A program made the translations under genes and the position numbers. This document shows, one piece after another, positions 49,558 through 58,306 of a stretch of DNA of 64,000 nt. The notes under the pieces are model-generated. The model saw only the letters and a program-made list of their open reading frames with translations. It made no database searches and was not told the origin of the DNA. The DNA is from Salinicoccus carnicancri Crm (GTDB lineage Bacteria; Bacillota; Bacilli; Staphylococcales; Salinicoccaceae), in contig NZ_ANAM01000006.1 in assembly GCF_000330705.1 (NCBI RefSeq), positions 310,001 to 374,000 on the forward strand, in the 5' to 3' direction. Numbering within the stretch: the stretch's first letter is position 1; every line of letters begins with the position of its first letter.

Positions 49558-50853
49558 ATGAAAGAGTTGTTACAACCAGGTAACTGGCTTTCGGGTCTTC
49601 AATGGCTCTTTTTTATTTTTACGAATATTGTTGTGATACCGATTACGGTGGGTGCCGCTTTTGAACTGCCCCAGGAAAGGATTGCCGGCTGACTTCAACT
49701 GTCATTCATTGTAACGGGAATGGCATGCATAGCGCAGGCACTGATGGGCCATAAACGTGCGATAATGGAAGGGCAGTCAGGGCTCTGGTGGGGTGTCATT
49801 CTGATGCTGACAACTACTGCAGCTGCACAGGGAATCCCCCTGGATGTCTTGGGAGGCAGTCTAACCACAGGGGTTATTATCTCGGCTGGATTGACAATAA
49901 TTATTGGTTTGAGCGGGGCAGGACCTTACCTTGCTAAACTGTTTAATCCGGCTGTCATGGGTGTATTCATGTTCTTATTTGGCTGTCAGTTGATCGGCAT
50001 ATTTTTAAAGGGCATGCTGGGCATCCCTTTTGGTAATGATGTGCAAGGTGCAAAAATAGATCTATCCATCTCTCTGTTCTCGATCATTATTGCAGCCATT
50101 GTGGCGATCATCAGTATTAAAGCCCCTTCAAGCGTAAGAAGCTATGGCTTGTTAATCGGTATAGTGATTGGATGGATGGGGTTCAGCCTCATTTTTGAGC
50201 AGCAAGACGCGATGAGCGGGACAGTCACGCCAAGTATGGAATTATTTCCGCTCGGGGATCCGGTGTGGAACACGGGAATAATCATAACGACAGTGCTGAC
50301 GGGGTTATTGAATACGGCCAATACATTCGGTGCACTTAAGGGGACTGATGGTTTGTATCAGACGGAGTCCGGGAAACTTCAAATGCGATCATCCTTTACG
50401 ATCACGGGAATCTTCACCGGTTTGGCGGGCCTGCTTGGACTTGTGCCCTATGCACCTTATGTATCATCAATCGGTTTTCTCAATCAGACTGGGATTATTA
50501 AAAGGCTGCCCTTTGTCCTCGGCGGTTTTATGTTTTTTGTAATGGGAGTGATTCCGCCGATTGGTCATTTTTTCTCTATGCTGCCTCTAAGCGTCGGCAG
50601 TGCGGTATTGTTCGTTGCCTACCTGCAGATGCTCAATTCATCGTTTAGTTTCTTCCGGGAGGTTGAATTTACTACACTCAACATCTATCGTTCAGCCATT
50701 CCACTGTTTGTCGGAATTCTCATTATGACATTTCCCGCCTCCTATTTCGAAAGCCTGCCGGATTTTCTTCAACCATTGATCAGCAGCGGGCTGCTGGTTG
50801 GAATTACGCTGGCACTCATGCTTGAAAATTTAATGGATTGGGACAAAGTCTGA
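49558..50853 (+). pseudogene. NCS2-family purine/pyrimidine permease with in-frame stop
   Basis: From ATG 49558 the frame reads LLQPGNWLSGLQWLFFIFTNIVVIPITVGAAFELPQERIAG and then meets TGA at 49690. The same frame continues without shift to 50853 as a full transporter: GHKRAIMEGQSGLWWG, NPAVMGVFMFLFGCQ and many hydrophobic segments of the xanthine/uracil permease family. Translation from later starts (for example 49720) would drop the first membrane segment. It could be a nonsense mutation or a sequencing error. The ribosome-binding site is GAGGAAGG, and 49371-49557 shows no further feature. Confidence 0.75.
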
Positions 50854-50965
50854 TTGAAAAATAAAAAATGAGTCGATGCATGGCAAACCCTCCAATACAG
50901 CATGGTGGATTTATATAAACGAAGTCCCTGTCAAATCCACAATGTGCCTTGACCATATTGATTCA

Positions 50966-51586
50966 TCAGTAGGTGATGCCGGCCCGCGAATTTACATAAC
51001 TGTCATCTTCGATCTGACTGAACGCAAATTCCGCGGTATCCGGTACAGAGATGCTCTTCCCATTTGCAGGCAGGAAATTCTGTTCTACCCGATATTCTCC
51101 GGTATATTCACCATCAGGAAGATACGTGGGACAGACAATTGTCCAATCGAGTCCTGAACTTTCCAGCATTTCATAGACTTTGTGGTGTTCACGTGCTGCT
51201 CTTGTGGTCCTGCGCTTTGATTCACTCGACTGGTACCTTAGTTTTCCGGGTTCAGAGCGGCTGTCGAGTATTCCGGCTGTGCCGATTGTTATGATGCGTC
51301 CGACTCCTTCCTGCCGCATGGCATCTATGATGGACGGCATGCTCTCCGACAGTGTGGTGCCGCCGTCTGTTCCAAGGGCACTGATGACCAGTTCGGCTTT
51401 TTCCATCGCTTTTCTGATATTTTCATCTTCCAGGACGCTCCCTTGGGTGATGTCCAGTTTTTCATCGCAGATTTTTATCTTATCCGCATTGCGGACAAGT
51501 GCGTTGACATGGTATCCGGCTCCAAGTGAAAGGTTGAGTAGGTGGCTTCCGACGCGTCCGGTGGCGCCGAGCAACAGTATTTTCAT
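50966..51586 (-). CDS. NAD(P)-binding oxidoreductase (atypical SDR/NmrA-like)
   Basis: A 206-aa protein starting KILLLGATGRVGSHLLNLSLGAGYHVNALVRNADK, a Rossmann GATGxVG motif of NAD(P)H-binding atypical SDRs. The middle has LVISALGTDGG and VGRIITIGTAGI. It ends with LDWTIVCPTYLPDGEYTGEYRV, typical of flavin-reductase- or NmrA-like members. ATG at 51586 is preceded by AAAGGAG, so the first ten residues of the longest ORF are dropped. Convergent with the broken permease gene. Confidence 0.87.
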   Translation of the reverse strand: MKILLLGATGRVGSHLLNLSLGAGYHVNALVRNADKIKICDEKLDITQGSVLEDENIRKAMEKAELVISALGTDGGTTLSESMPSIIDAMRQEGVGRIITIGTAGILDSRSEPGKLRYQSSESKRRTTRAAREHHKVYEMLESSGLDWTIVCPTYLPDGEYTGEYRVEQNFLPANGKSISVPDTAEFAFSQIEDDSYVNSRAGITY

Positions 51587-51677
51587 TTTTGGATGCTCCT
51601 TTGCTTCTGGTGTCATTGCAATACAAATGTCCCTTTTGTTTTAAAAAGCCTGTTTGGCCAGGTTTTATATTACAGAA

Positions 51678-51697
51678 ATGTTACATCACCGTAACAT
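51678..51697. promoter_or_regulatory. Inverted repeat upstream of the leader-RNA promoter
   Basis: ATGTTAC-ATCACC-GTAACAT, a perfect 7-bp-arm palindrome ending 12 bases before the -35 hexamer. A possible regulator site. Confidence 0.5.
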
Positions 51698-51709
51698 TTG
51701 TAAAATGTG

Positions 51710-51738
51710 TTGAAAACCGAAATTTATTACGATATGAT
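51710..51738 (+). promoter_or_regulatory. Promoter of the first structured RNA / exporter leader
   Basis: TTGAAA (51710-51715), 17-base spacer, TATGAT (51733-51738). The transcript would start near 51745. Confidence 0.75.
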
Positions 51739-51744
51739 GAACAT

Positions 51745-51925
51745 GTCTTAAAAATAACATATAAAGGAGGACAACCTGATGTTTAACTCAGCTCAAGTCA
51801 TGAACAACAAATTTCATAATGGTGCCTCCTTTGATAGAGCCTGATTATTCATCATAACCTGCTCTAGATATCATATACATTATTATCTTATCTGTATTAG
51901 GGAGGCTAATGCCTCCCTATTTTTA
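51745..51925 (+). ncRNA. Structured RNA, copy A (unknown family)
   Basis: It contains AAAGGAGG (51763-51770) that pairs perfectly with CCTCCTTT (51825-51832), then TGATA-GAGC paired with GCTC-TAGA-TATCA (51832-51873, TAGA bulged) and enclosing TGAT/ATCA. An AT-rich linker follows, then an intrinsic terminator AGGGAGGC-TAAT-GCCTCCCT plus T run (51897-51925). The core TCTAGATATCATATACATTA and the following 13 bases recur almost unchanged at 59611-59643. A function as attenuator or as a trans-acting small RNA is open. Confidence 0.7.
51779..51844 (+). CDS. Leader peptide inside structured RNA copy A, 21 aa
   Basis: An ATG eight bases after AAAGGAGG, encoding MFNSAQVMNNKFHNGASFDRA. The ribosome-binding site is the 5' arm of the first helix of the RNA, so it is hidden when the helix forms. 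The stop lies in the second helix. Ribosome progress on this frame would therefore decide which helices form. Copy B has no equivalent good start, so the peptide itself may not be essential. Confidence 0.45.
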   Translation: MFNSAQVMNNKFHNGASFDRA

Positions 51926-51935
51926 TGCAATTTTT

Positions 51936-51967
51936 CAGTGTGCACAAAAATGGTGCGCACTTTTTTT
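51936..51967 (+). terminator. Second terminator upstream of the exporter genes
   Basis: AGTGTGCAC / GTGCGCACT (one G-T pair, 7-base loop) followed by a run of T. It stands only 11 bases after the terminator of the structured RNA. Confidence 0.75.
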
Positions 51968-52011
51968 GTTGTTATTTTTAAGAAAATTCAGAATTTATGG
52001 GGTGGCGTATT

Positions 52012-52107
52012 ATGTTGAAATCCAAGATGGAAAGGCACTGTGAAAACGTATCTCAAGATTACGGGCAACTGAGAATACCAAGGGGTTTTATCGGAGATAA
52101 CTGTTGA
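52012..52107 (+). CDS. Candidate exporter leader peptide, 31 aa
   Basis: A short frame behind GGGGTGG, ending 35 bases before the exporter start. Just after it CCCTG (52114-52118) can pair with CAGGG (52128-52132), which covers part of the exporter ribosome-binding site GGGTGG. In Bacillus the bmrCD exporter is controlled by a translated leader, bmrB. This frame holds the same place but is shorter. The sequence MLKSKMERHCENVSQDYG is not a known peptide to me. Confidence 0.4.
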   Translation: MLKSKMERHCENVSQDYGQLRIPRGFIGDNC

Positions 52108-52142
52108 TAAAGGCCCTGGTCATGGAACAGGGTGGTTAAATC

Positions 52143-53876
52143 ATGTTTGAATTTCTTATTAGGTTGAAATGGTTTTTTAAAGAGAATAAGTGGCGTTATA
52201 TTTCAATCCTCCTCGTGCTGATCATCGTCAACATACTTGAGGTGATTCCGGCACAGCTGATCGGGCGGGCGATTGATTTCATAAGTACGGGAGAAATCAC
52301 AGGGATGCTGATGTGGCAGCTGATCATCGCATTTGCCGCGGTCATCCTGCTGAGCTACGCCGGCGGATTCCTGTGGCAGTACATGCTTATCGGAGGTGCG
52401 GTGAAGATTGAGAGCATAATCCGGATGAAGCTGATGCGGAAATTCCTCATGATGTCACCGGCCTTTTTCGAGAAGAATAAAACCGGTGATCTGATGGCAC
52501 GGGCGACGAACGATCTCCGGAGTGTCCATCAGGCGACTGCATGGGGTGTGCTCACGCTCATTGATGCGACGACTTTCATGGGAACGATCATCCTTGCGAT
52601 GGGGGTGACGGTGTCATGGGAGCTGACTTTCTATGCACTGCTTCCGCTCCCGCTGCTTGCCCTGATAGAAGCGAGGTTGGGCGGGAAAATCAACGCGGCG
52701 CATAAGGAGAGCCAGGAAGCTTTCAGCGATATGAACAATTCCGTACTGGAAGTGGTCGAAGGTGTGAGGCTTACGCGCAGCTATGTCCAGGAGAAAGACG
52801 AGCGCAGGCGCTTTTTGGCAATGACTGACGGATATCTCGACAGGTTCATGAAAGTGGAGCGGCTAGACGCATTGTTCCAGCCGCTCACGATCCTTGTTAC
52901 CATGGTGAGCTTCATGGTGGCTCTGGGTTACGGTGCAATCCTGGCAAACAGGGGGGTCATCACAATCGGTGACATCGTCACTTTCAACATCTACCTTAAC
53001 ATGCTCGTCTGGCCGATGTTTGCATTGGGCATGTTGTTCAATATTCTGCAGCGTGGCAATGCTTCACTGACCCGCATATACAGAGTGTTGGATACCGATG
53101 ATGATGTGAATGATGACGGCAGTAATGTCATAGGAAGCACTGAAATGAATTTCGATGATGTATCTTTCACATATCCATTGAGCGGAAGAGAGAATCTCAA
53201 ACAGATCAGCATCGAACTCAAATCAGGCCAGACACTCGGCATTGCCGGCAGGACCGGCAGCGGCAAGACGACGCTCATCAAGCAGCTGCTGAAGTATTAT
53301 CCAAAAGCAGAGGGGCGCCTGGTCATAGACGGCAAGGATATCGGGCAGCTCGACAGAAAGGCACTGCGCGCGAAGATCGGATATGTGTCACAGGAAAACA
53401 TCCTGTTCTCAAGGACTGTAAAGGAGAATATCAGGTTCGGCAATCCAGATGCGACGGAGGAGGAACTGCGGAAGGCCATCCACCTGAGCGCGCTGGATTC
53501 CGACCTGGAACGGATGCCGTATGGTCTTGACACGCTGGTCGGCGAAAAGGGGGTTGCCCTCTCCGGCGGTCAGAAACAGAGGATTTCAATAGCGAGAAGT
53601 CTGATAAAGGAGCCTGAAATCCTCATACTGGATGATGCACTCAGTGCAGTCGATGCAAAAACTGAAAAACGGATCATCGATAATATCAGGCGGTCAAGGA
53701 AAAACAAAACGACGGTCATAGTGACGCATCGGTTATCTGCAATTATTCATTCCGACGTCATCATCGTGATGGAGGACGGCCGGATTGTGGAAATGGGCAC
53801 CCACGGTGAACTGGTGGAAAGCGGCGGCTGGTACAGTGAACAGAATGACTATTATCAGACAGGAGGTGCATACTGA
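52143..53876 (+). CDS. Heterodimeric ABC exporter, subunit with degenerate site (BmrC/YheI-like)
   Basis: A 577-aa half-transporter: six membrane helices (residues 1-300) and a C-terminal ATPase. Walker A GRTGSGKTT lies near 372, the signature LSGGQKQRISIARSL near 478, and Walker B ILILDDALSAVDAKTE near 500. The residue after Walker B is Asp, where an active site has Glu. That is the degenerate site typical of one partner in BmrCD-like multidrug exporters. It pairs with the next gene, which has the normal Glu and overlaps it by one base. Confidence 0.92.
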   Translation: MFEFLIRLKWFFKENKWRYISILLVLIIVNILEVIPAQLIGRAIDFISTGEITGMLMWQLIIAFAAVILLSYAGGFLWQYMLIGGAVKIESIIRMKLMRKFLMMSPAFFEKNKTGDLMARATNDLRSVHQATAWGVLTLIDATTFMGTIILAMGVTVSWELTFYALLPLPLLALIEARLGGKINAAHKESQEAFSDMNNSVLEVVEGVRLTRSYVQEKDERRRFLAMTDGYLDRFMKVERLDALFQPLTILVTMVSFMVALGYGAILANRGVITIGDIVTFNIYLNMLVWPMFALGMLFNILQRGNASLTRIYRVLDTDDDVNDDGSNVIGSTEMNFDDVSFTYPLSGRENLKQISIELKSGQTLGIAGRTGSGKTTLIKQLLKYYPKAEGRLVIDGKDIGQLDRKALRAKIGYVSQENILFSRTVKENIRFGNPDATEEELRKAIHLSALDSDLERMPYGLDTLVGEKGVALSGGQKQRISIARSLIKEPEILILDDALSAVDAKTEKRIIDNIRRSRKNKTTVIVTHRLSAIIHSDVIIVMEDGRIVEMGTHGELVESGGWYSEQNDYYQTGGAY

Positions 53877-55618
53877 TGGCGGAAATGAAACGGTTGCTTG
53901 GCTATGCAATGGAATATAAGTGGATGTTTGCATCCGGGGTCATGCTCATGATCCTGATGGTCGGGTTTGAGCTGCTCGGCCCGTTCATCGCCATGATGAT
54001 CCTGGATGATCACATCAAGGTCGGAGGGGGCAGCATTGAACTGGCGCCGATATTCAAGCTGCTGGGGCTTTTCTTTTCCATAAAAGTCCTTCATGCGGTC
54101 TTCAGCTACTTCCAGACGGTGATTCTGCAGAAATCGGGCGGCCTTGTCGTCCGCAAAATGCGGAATGATGTGTTCAGCCATGTGCAGAGGCTGCCAATCC
54201 GCTATTTTGATGATCTGCCTGCAGGCAGGGTGGTGGCCCGGATCACCAATGATACCGAGACAATCCTCGAGATGTTCAGCGTGGTGCTGCCGATGTTCAT
54301 GGTAAGTGCTCTGACTGTCGGGACAATAACCGTCATAATATTCACCATCAATGTATGGACCGGGATCATGATGCTGGTCTTCATCCCTGTGATCATTCTG
54401 TGGATGGTCCTTTACCGGAAATATTCCAACGACTACAATCACAACAAGCGGGAGAGGAACAGCGATATGAACGCGATGATCAATGAATCGATCAACGGCA
54501 TGCCGGTCATCCAGGTCTTCAACCGGGAACGCCAGATCGAAGAGGAATTCGGAAGGTTGAACGATGACTACGTAAAAAATTCGAAGCGGCTGATCAACCT
54601 CGAGAGTGCGACAGGCGAGAATCTGCTAGAGAGCTTCAGATCGCTCATATTCGCCGTCATGGTCTACATCTTTGCATCCGGTTTCCTCAATGATGCGCAG
54701 GCGCTCTCTGTCGGTACGATGTATGTGCTGGTGGATTATATCACGCGATTTTTCAACCCGCTCTACAACATCATCGGACAGTTGAACATATTCGAAGAGG
54801 CGCGGGTAGCCGCGGTGAAGGTCTTCGAACTGCTCGATGCCAGGACGGAGGAACAGGATGAAGGAGAACTCGGGGAGTTTGCCGGTGATATCCGGTTCAG
54901 GGATGTCAGCTTCTCCTATGACGGTGTGGAAAATGTGCTTGCTGATATAAACATTGAAGCGGCTCCAGGGGAGACGGTCGCCCTGGTTGGACATACAGGT
55001 TCCGGGAAGAGTTCCATCATAAACCTGCTGATGCGTTTTTACGACCCGGACGGGGGCCAGATACTCTTTGACGGGCGGGATACGACTGAGATCTCCAAAC
55101 AGTCGCTCCGGCAGAGGATGTCCATTGTCCTGCAGGATCCCTTCATATACAGCGGTTCACTGCTTTATAACATCAGATTGAACAATGATGATATCAGTGT
55201 GGAAAAGGCGACGGATGCACTGGTCAGTGTCGGTGGAGGAGAGCTCCTCGGCAGGATGGATCAGGGCATCCACTCTGAGCTCACGGAAAGGGGTTCGACG
55301 CTTTCTCTCGGGGAACGGCAGCTGATTTCGTTCGCCCGTGCGCTTGCCTTCAATCCGAAAGTGCTCGTACTGGATGAAGCGACCAGCAACATCGATTCTG
55401 AAACAGAACAGATGATACAGCATGCGATGAAAGTCGTGAGCCGTGACCGGACGACATTCATCATTGCGCACAGACTGTCCACCGTGCAGCATTCAGACCA
55501 GATCGTCCTGCTTGAGGACGGCCGGATTGCTGAACAGGGGAATCACGACGCATTGATGAGGAACGGCGGGGAGTATTCACGGATGTATGAAATGCAAGTG
55601 ACGGGAAAACCGGCATAG
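53876..55618 (+). CDS. Heterodimeric ABC exporter, partner subunit (BmrD/YheH-like)
   Basis: A 580-aa half-transporter with six membrane helices and an ATPase. Walker A GHTGSGKSS lies near 372, the signature is LSLGERQLISFARAL (Gly at the third position replaced by Leu, as is common in this partner), and Walker B VLVLDEATSNIDSETE has the catalytic Glu. ATG 53876 overlaps the previous stop. Multidrug export across the membrane is the likely function by family. Confidence 0.92.
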   Translation: MAEMKRLLGYAMEYKWMFASGVMLMILMVGFELLGPFIAMMILDDHIKVGGGSIELAPIFKLLGLFFSIKVLHAVFSYFQTVILQKSGGLVVRKMRNDVFSHVQRLPIRYFDDLPAGRVVARITNDTETILEMFSVVLPMFMVSALTVGTITVIIFTINVWTGIMMLVFIPVIILWMVLYRKYSNDYNHNKRERNSDMNAMINESINGMPVIQVFNRERQIEEEFGRLNDDYVKNSKRLINLESATGENLLESFRSLIFAVMVYIFASGFLNDAQALSVGTMYVLVDYITRFFNPLYNIIGQLNIFEEARVAAVKVFELLDARTEEQDEGELGEFAGDIRFRDVSFSYDGVENVLADINIEAAPGETVALVGHTGSGKSSIINLLMRFYDPDGGQILFDGRDTTEISKQSLRQRMSIVLQDPFIYSGSLLYNIRLNNDDISVEKATDALVSVGGGELLGRMDQGIHSELTERGSTLSLGERQLISFARALAFNPKVLVLDEATSNIDSETEQMIQHAMKVVSRDRTTFIIAHRLSTVQHSDQIVLLEDGRIAEQGNHDALMRNGGEYSRMYEMQVTGKPA

Positions 55619-55622
55619 AGTA

Positions 55623-55651
55623 TTGACTTTGCCGGTCTGTTGTTATAAAGT
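55623..55651 (+). promoter_or_regulatory. Promoter of the methionine-transport operon
   Basis: TTGACT (55623-55628), 17-base spacer, TAAAGT (55646-55651); a TATAAA with a shorter spacer overlaps it. Confidence 0.55.
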
Positions 55652-55671
55652 TGAAAACAATCAAATAATTC

Positions 55672-55815
55672 ATTTATCCAGAGAAGTGGAGGGATCAGGC
55701 CCTGTGAAGCTTCAGCAGCGGACTCGGTTGGGTACTGTGCTAAATCCTGCAGGCAGAGGCCTGGCAGATAGAATCTAAACACCCATCTGCCGATGATCAT
55801 GGCAGATGGGTTTTC
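55672..55815 (+). promoter_or_regulatory. SAM-I riboswitch (S-box) and terminator
   Basis: The aptamer shows the classic order: TTATCCAGAGAAGTGGAGGGA, a GGCCCTGTGAAGC segment, CAGCAGCGGACTC, then GTGCTAAATCCTGCAG, and the closing GCAGATAG strand near 55770. An intrinsic terminator follows: ACCCATCTGCC / GGCAGATGGGT (55781-55811) with TTTT. When S-adenosylmethionine is bound the terminator forms and metNIQ and the aminotransferase are shut off. Confidence 0.93.
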
Positions 55816-55836
55816 TAATGGAAATGGAGTGGTTGA

Positions 55837-56850
55837 ATGGGCATTGAGCTGCGGGGGGTATCTAAAACCTTCGAATTGAAAAACAGGAAAGTGGAGGCAC
55901 TGAAACAGACGGACCTTTCGATAAAGGACGGGGAGATTTTCGGGCTGATCGGCTTCAGCGGGGCAGGTAAAAGTACTCTGCTGAGGGTGATCAACCTGTT
56001 GGAACGGCCGACGTCGGGGAGTGTCATTGTTAATGGCGTTGTTCTCGATAGTCTGACAGAAAAGGAGCTTCGTACGAGGCGGCAGAAGATCGGCATGATT
56101 TTCCAGCAGTTCAACCTGATCGAGTCGAAGACAGTATATGAAAATATAGAGTTCGTGCTTAAGGCGAGTAAACATGACAAGCGTAAAATGGCGGACAGGG
56201 TAAATGAGCTGCTCGAACTTGTGGGGCTCACCGACAAGATGCACTCATGGCCGAAGAACCTCTCAGGCGGCCAGAAACAGCGGGTCGGCATCGCACGTGC
56301 GCTGGCCAATGAGCCCGAGGTCCTGCTCTGTGACGAGGCGACCAGCGCACTGGACCCGGATACGACGAAGAATATACTCAGACTGCTGAAGAAAATCAAC
56401 CATGATCTCGGTATAACAATCGTCCTCATCACACATGAAATGGAAGTCATCAAGGAAGTGGCGGACAGGGTCGGTGTCATGTCGGATGGAGAAATCATCG
56501 AGACGAATGATGTCTACAGCATTTTCAGCCATCCGCAGCATAATGTGACAAGAGGCTTCGTACAGGATATTTATGACTTTGTGATCCCTCCTCACATCAG
56601 AGAGACGGACAGTTCGCAGGTGATTACCATCAAGTTTCTGGATGAAAATGCGGAAGCGAACTATGTGAATCAGCTCTACCGTCATTTTGACCTGGATATC
56701 AGCATACTGAACGGGCGGATCGAATACATAAACGGCATGCCGCTCGGATTCCTGATGCTGCATGTCCAGGGTGATGGCGGTGAGATCGGTAACCTGAAGA
56801 CGTTTATTACCGAATCCAGAGGCATAGAGGAGGCAGAAATATATGAGTAG
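55837..56850 (+). CDS. metN: Methionine ABC transporter ATP-binding protein MetN
   Basis: The ATPase of the D/L-methionine importer, 337 aa. Walker A GFSGAGKST lies near residue 39, Q-loop FQQFNL near 88, signature NLSGGQKQRVGIARAL near 140, and Walker B LLCDEATSALDPDT near 165. A C-terminal NIL domain (residues about 255-337), which binds methionine and slows transport, is present. It is the first gene behind the SAM riboswitch. Its last 8 bases overlap metI. Confidence 0.95.
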   Translation: MGIELRGVSKTFELKNRKVEALKQTDLSIKDGEIFGLIGFSGAGKSTLLRVINLLERPTSGSVIVNGVVLDSLTEKELRTRRQKIGMIFQQFNLIESKTVYENIEFVLKASKHDKRKMADRVNELLELVGLTDKMHSWPKNLSGGQKQRVGIARALANEPEVLLCDEATSALDPDTTKNILRLLKKINHDLGITIVLITHEMEVIKEVADRVGVMSDGEIIETNDVYSIFSHPQHNVTRGFVQDIYDFVIPPHIRETDSSQVITIKFLDENAEANYVNQLYRHFDLDISILNGRIEYINGMPLGFLMLHVQGDGGEIGNLKTFITESRGIEEAEIYE

Positions 56851-57502
56851 ACTGACAGAAATCCTGCCACTTTTGTACAGGGCGTTGCTTGAGACGACGC
56901 TGATGGTTTCCATTTCAATATTTTTCGCGGTGCTTATCGGCCTGCCGCTGGGCATTTTGCTGTACATGACTTCGAACCCGCTGCTCTTTGGGATGAAGCC
57001 GCTCAACGCATTTCTCGGCGCACTTACAAACGTGATCCGTTCATTCCCTTTCATCATACTGATTGTGGCGATAATGCCGCTTGCGACATGGCTGACCAAT
57101 AGCTCGCACGGACCTGTCTTCGCGAGTGTGGCATTGTCCATTGCCTCAATACCTTTATTCGCAAGGCTGGCCGAGACGAGTTTCAATGGCATCGGGAAAG
57201 GGGTGATCGAAGCGAGTATCGCCGGCGGGGCATCATTGTTCCTCATCATTACGGACGTGCTGATTCCCGAAGCCAAACGAGGAATCACACAGGCAATCAC
57301 ACTGACGATCATTTCGGTTGTCGCTTTCAGTGCAACGGCAGGGGTTGTCGGGGGCGGCGGCATCGGCGACCTCGCAATCCGCTACGGATATTACAGGTAT
57401 GATACAGTGACCATGGTGGCAACAGTGGTTGTACTGATCATCATCGTCCAGCTAATTCAGATCATCGGAGACTTTCTGAGTCACAGACAGGAGGGAAGGT
57501 AG
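56843..57502 (+). CDS. metI: Methionine ABC transporter permease MetI
   Basis: A 219-aa membrane protein with five or six hydrophobic helices and the permease EAA-like loop (VIEASIAGGASLFLIITDVLIPEA) near residues 115-140, which docks on MetN. ATG 56843 lies inside the end of metN. It completes the importer channel of the metNIQ operon, and its stop is followed directly by metQ. Confidence 0.94.
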   Translation: MSRLTEILPLLYRALLETTLMVSISIFFAVLIGLPLGILLYMTSNPLLFGMKPLNAFLGALTNVIRSFPFIILIVAIMPLATWLTNSSHGPVFASVALSIASIPLFARLAETSFNGIGKGVIEASIAGGASLFLIITDVLIPEAKRGITQAITLTIISVVAFSATAGVVGGGGIGDLAIRYGYYRYDTVTMVATVVVLIIIVQLIQIIGDFLSHRQEGR

Positions 57503-58306
57503 ATGCGCGGTATACTTACATTTCTAGGGGCGGCACTTCTGGTCATCATAACGACGAGCATACTTCTTTATGAAGACGAGGGCGAGGTTATTACAATCGG
57601 TGCGTCATCCGGACCGTACAGTGACATGGTCAACCTGGCTTTGAAACCGGCGCTTGAAGAACAGGGTTACACGGTGGAAATTGTGGAATACACAGATTAC
57701 ATCCAGCCGAATAATGCGCTGAACAACGGAGATCTGGATGCCAATCTGTATCAGAATGTATCTTTCATGAAAGATTTCAACGAAGAGAATGGCACTGAAC
57801 TCTTGAACCTGATTCAGGTGCCGACAGCACCTATGGGTCTCTATTCCAGCGATTCCGATTCGCTCGAGTCGATCGCAAACGGTAGTGAAGTGGCGCTTCC
57901 GCTGGACCCGGTCAACTCTTCGAGAGGGTACCAGACACTCGAGGACGCCGGCCTGATTGAGATCAGTGAAGATGCCAATATGCTTGCGATTGAACAGGAG
58001 GACATTGTCCAGAACAACAAGAATCTGGAGTTTGTGTTCCAGGATTCCGGCCAGCTGCCGAGAAGCGTGGATCAGATCGGCTTGTCACTTGTGCCCGGCA
58101 ACTATGCGCTGGCAAGCGGCATGGATCTCAACGATGCACTGCAGCTTGAACAGATGAACGAAAATTTCCGCAACCAGATTGTCATAAACGCGGAGGATGA
58201 GGACAGTAGCATGGCTGATGATCTCATCGCAGCTGTTGAATCTGATCATTTCAAACAGACAATCGACGAAGAGTTCAAAGGATTCGATAAACCGGAGGGG
58301 TTTTAA
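57503..58306 (+). CDS. metQ: Methionine-binding protein MetQ, without a lipobox
   Basis: A 267-aa solute-binding protein of the NlpA/MetQ family: TIGASSGPYSDMVNLALKPALEEQGY, the LNNGDLDANLYQNVSFMKDFN segment and ALPLDPVNSSRGYQTLEDAGLI are diagnostic. Most MetQ proteins are lipoproteins. Here the N-terminus is a hydrophobic helix (ILTFLGAALLVIITTSILLY) with no Cys, so it must stay as an uncleaved anchor or be cut by another signal peptidase. It starts right at the metI stop. Confidence 0.93.
   Translation: MRGILTFLGAALLVIITTSILLYEDEGEVITIGASSGPYSDMVNLALKPALEEQGYTVEIVEYTDYIQPNNALNNGDLDANLYQNVSFMKDFNEENGTELLNLIQVPTAPMGLYSSDSDSLESIANGSEVALPLDPVNSSRGYQTLEDAGLIEISEDANMLAIEQEDIVQNNKNLEFVFQDSGQLPRSVDQIGLSLVPGNYALASGMDLNDALQLEQMNENFRNQIVINAEDEDSSMADDLIAAVESDHFKQTIDEEFKGFDKPEGF

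Noticed and set aside
50876-51157. Plus-strand ORF after the permease
   Set aside because: It is the reverse complement of the NAD(P)-binding oxidoreductase gene and has no protein-like pattern.
52030-52050. CcpA (cre) site before the exporter
   Set aside because: TGAAAACGTATCTCA resembles a cre box but fails at conserved positions.
56263-57363. 366-codon minus-strand ORF
   Set aside because: Shadow of metN and metI, which have full family motifs on the plus strand.
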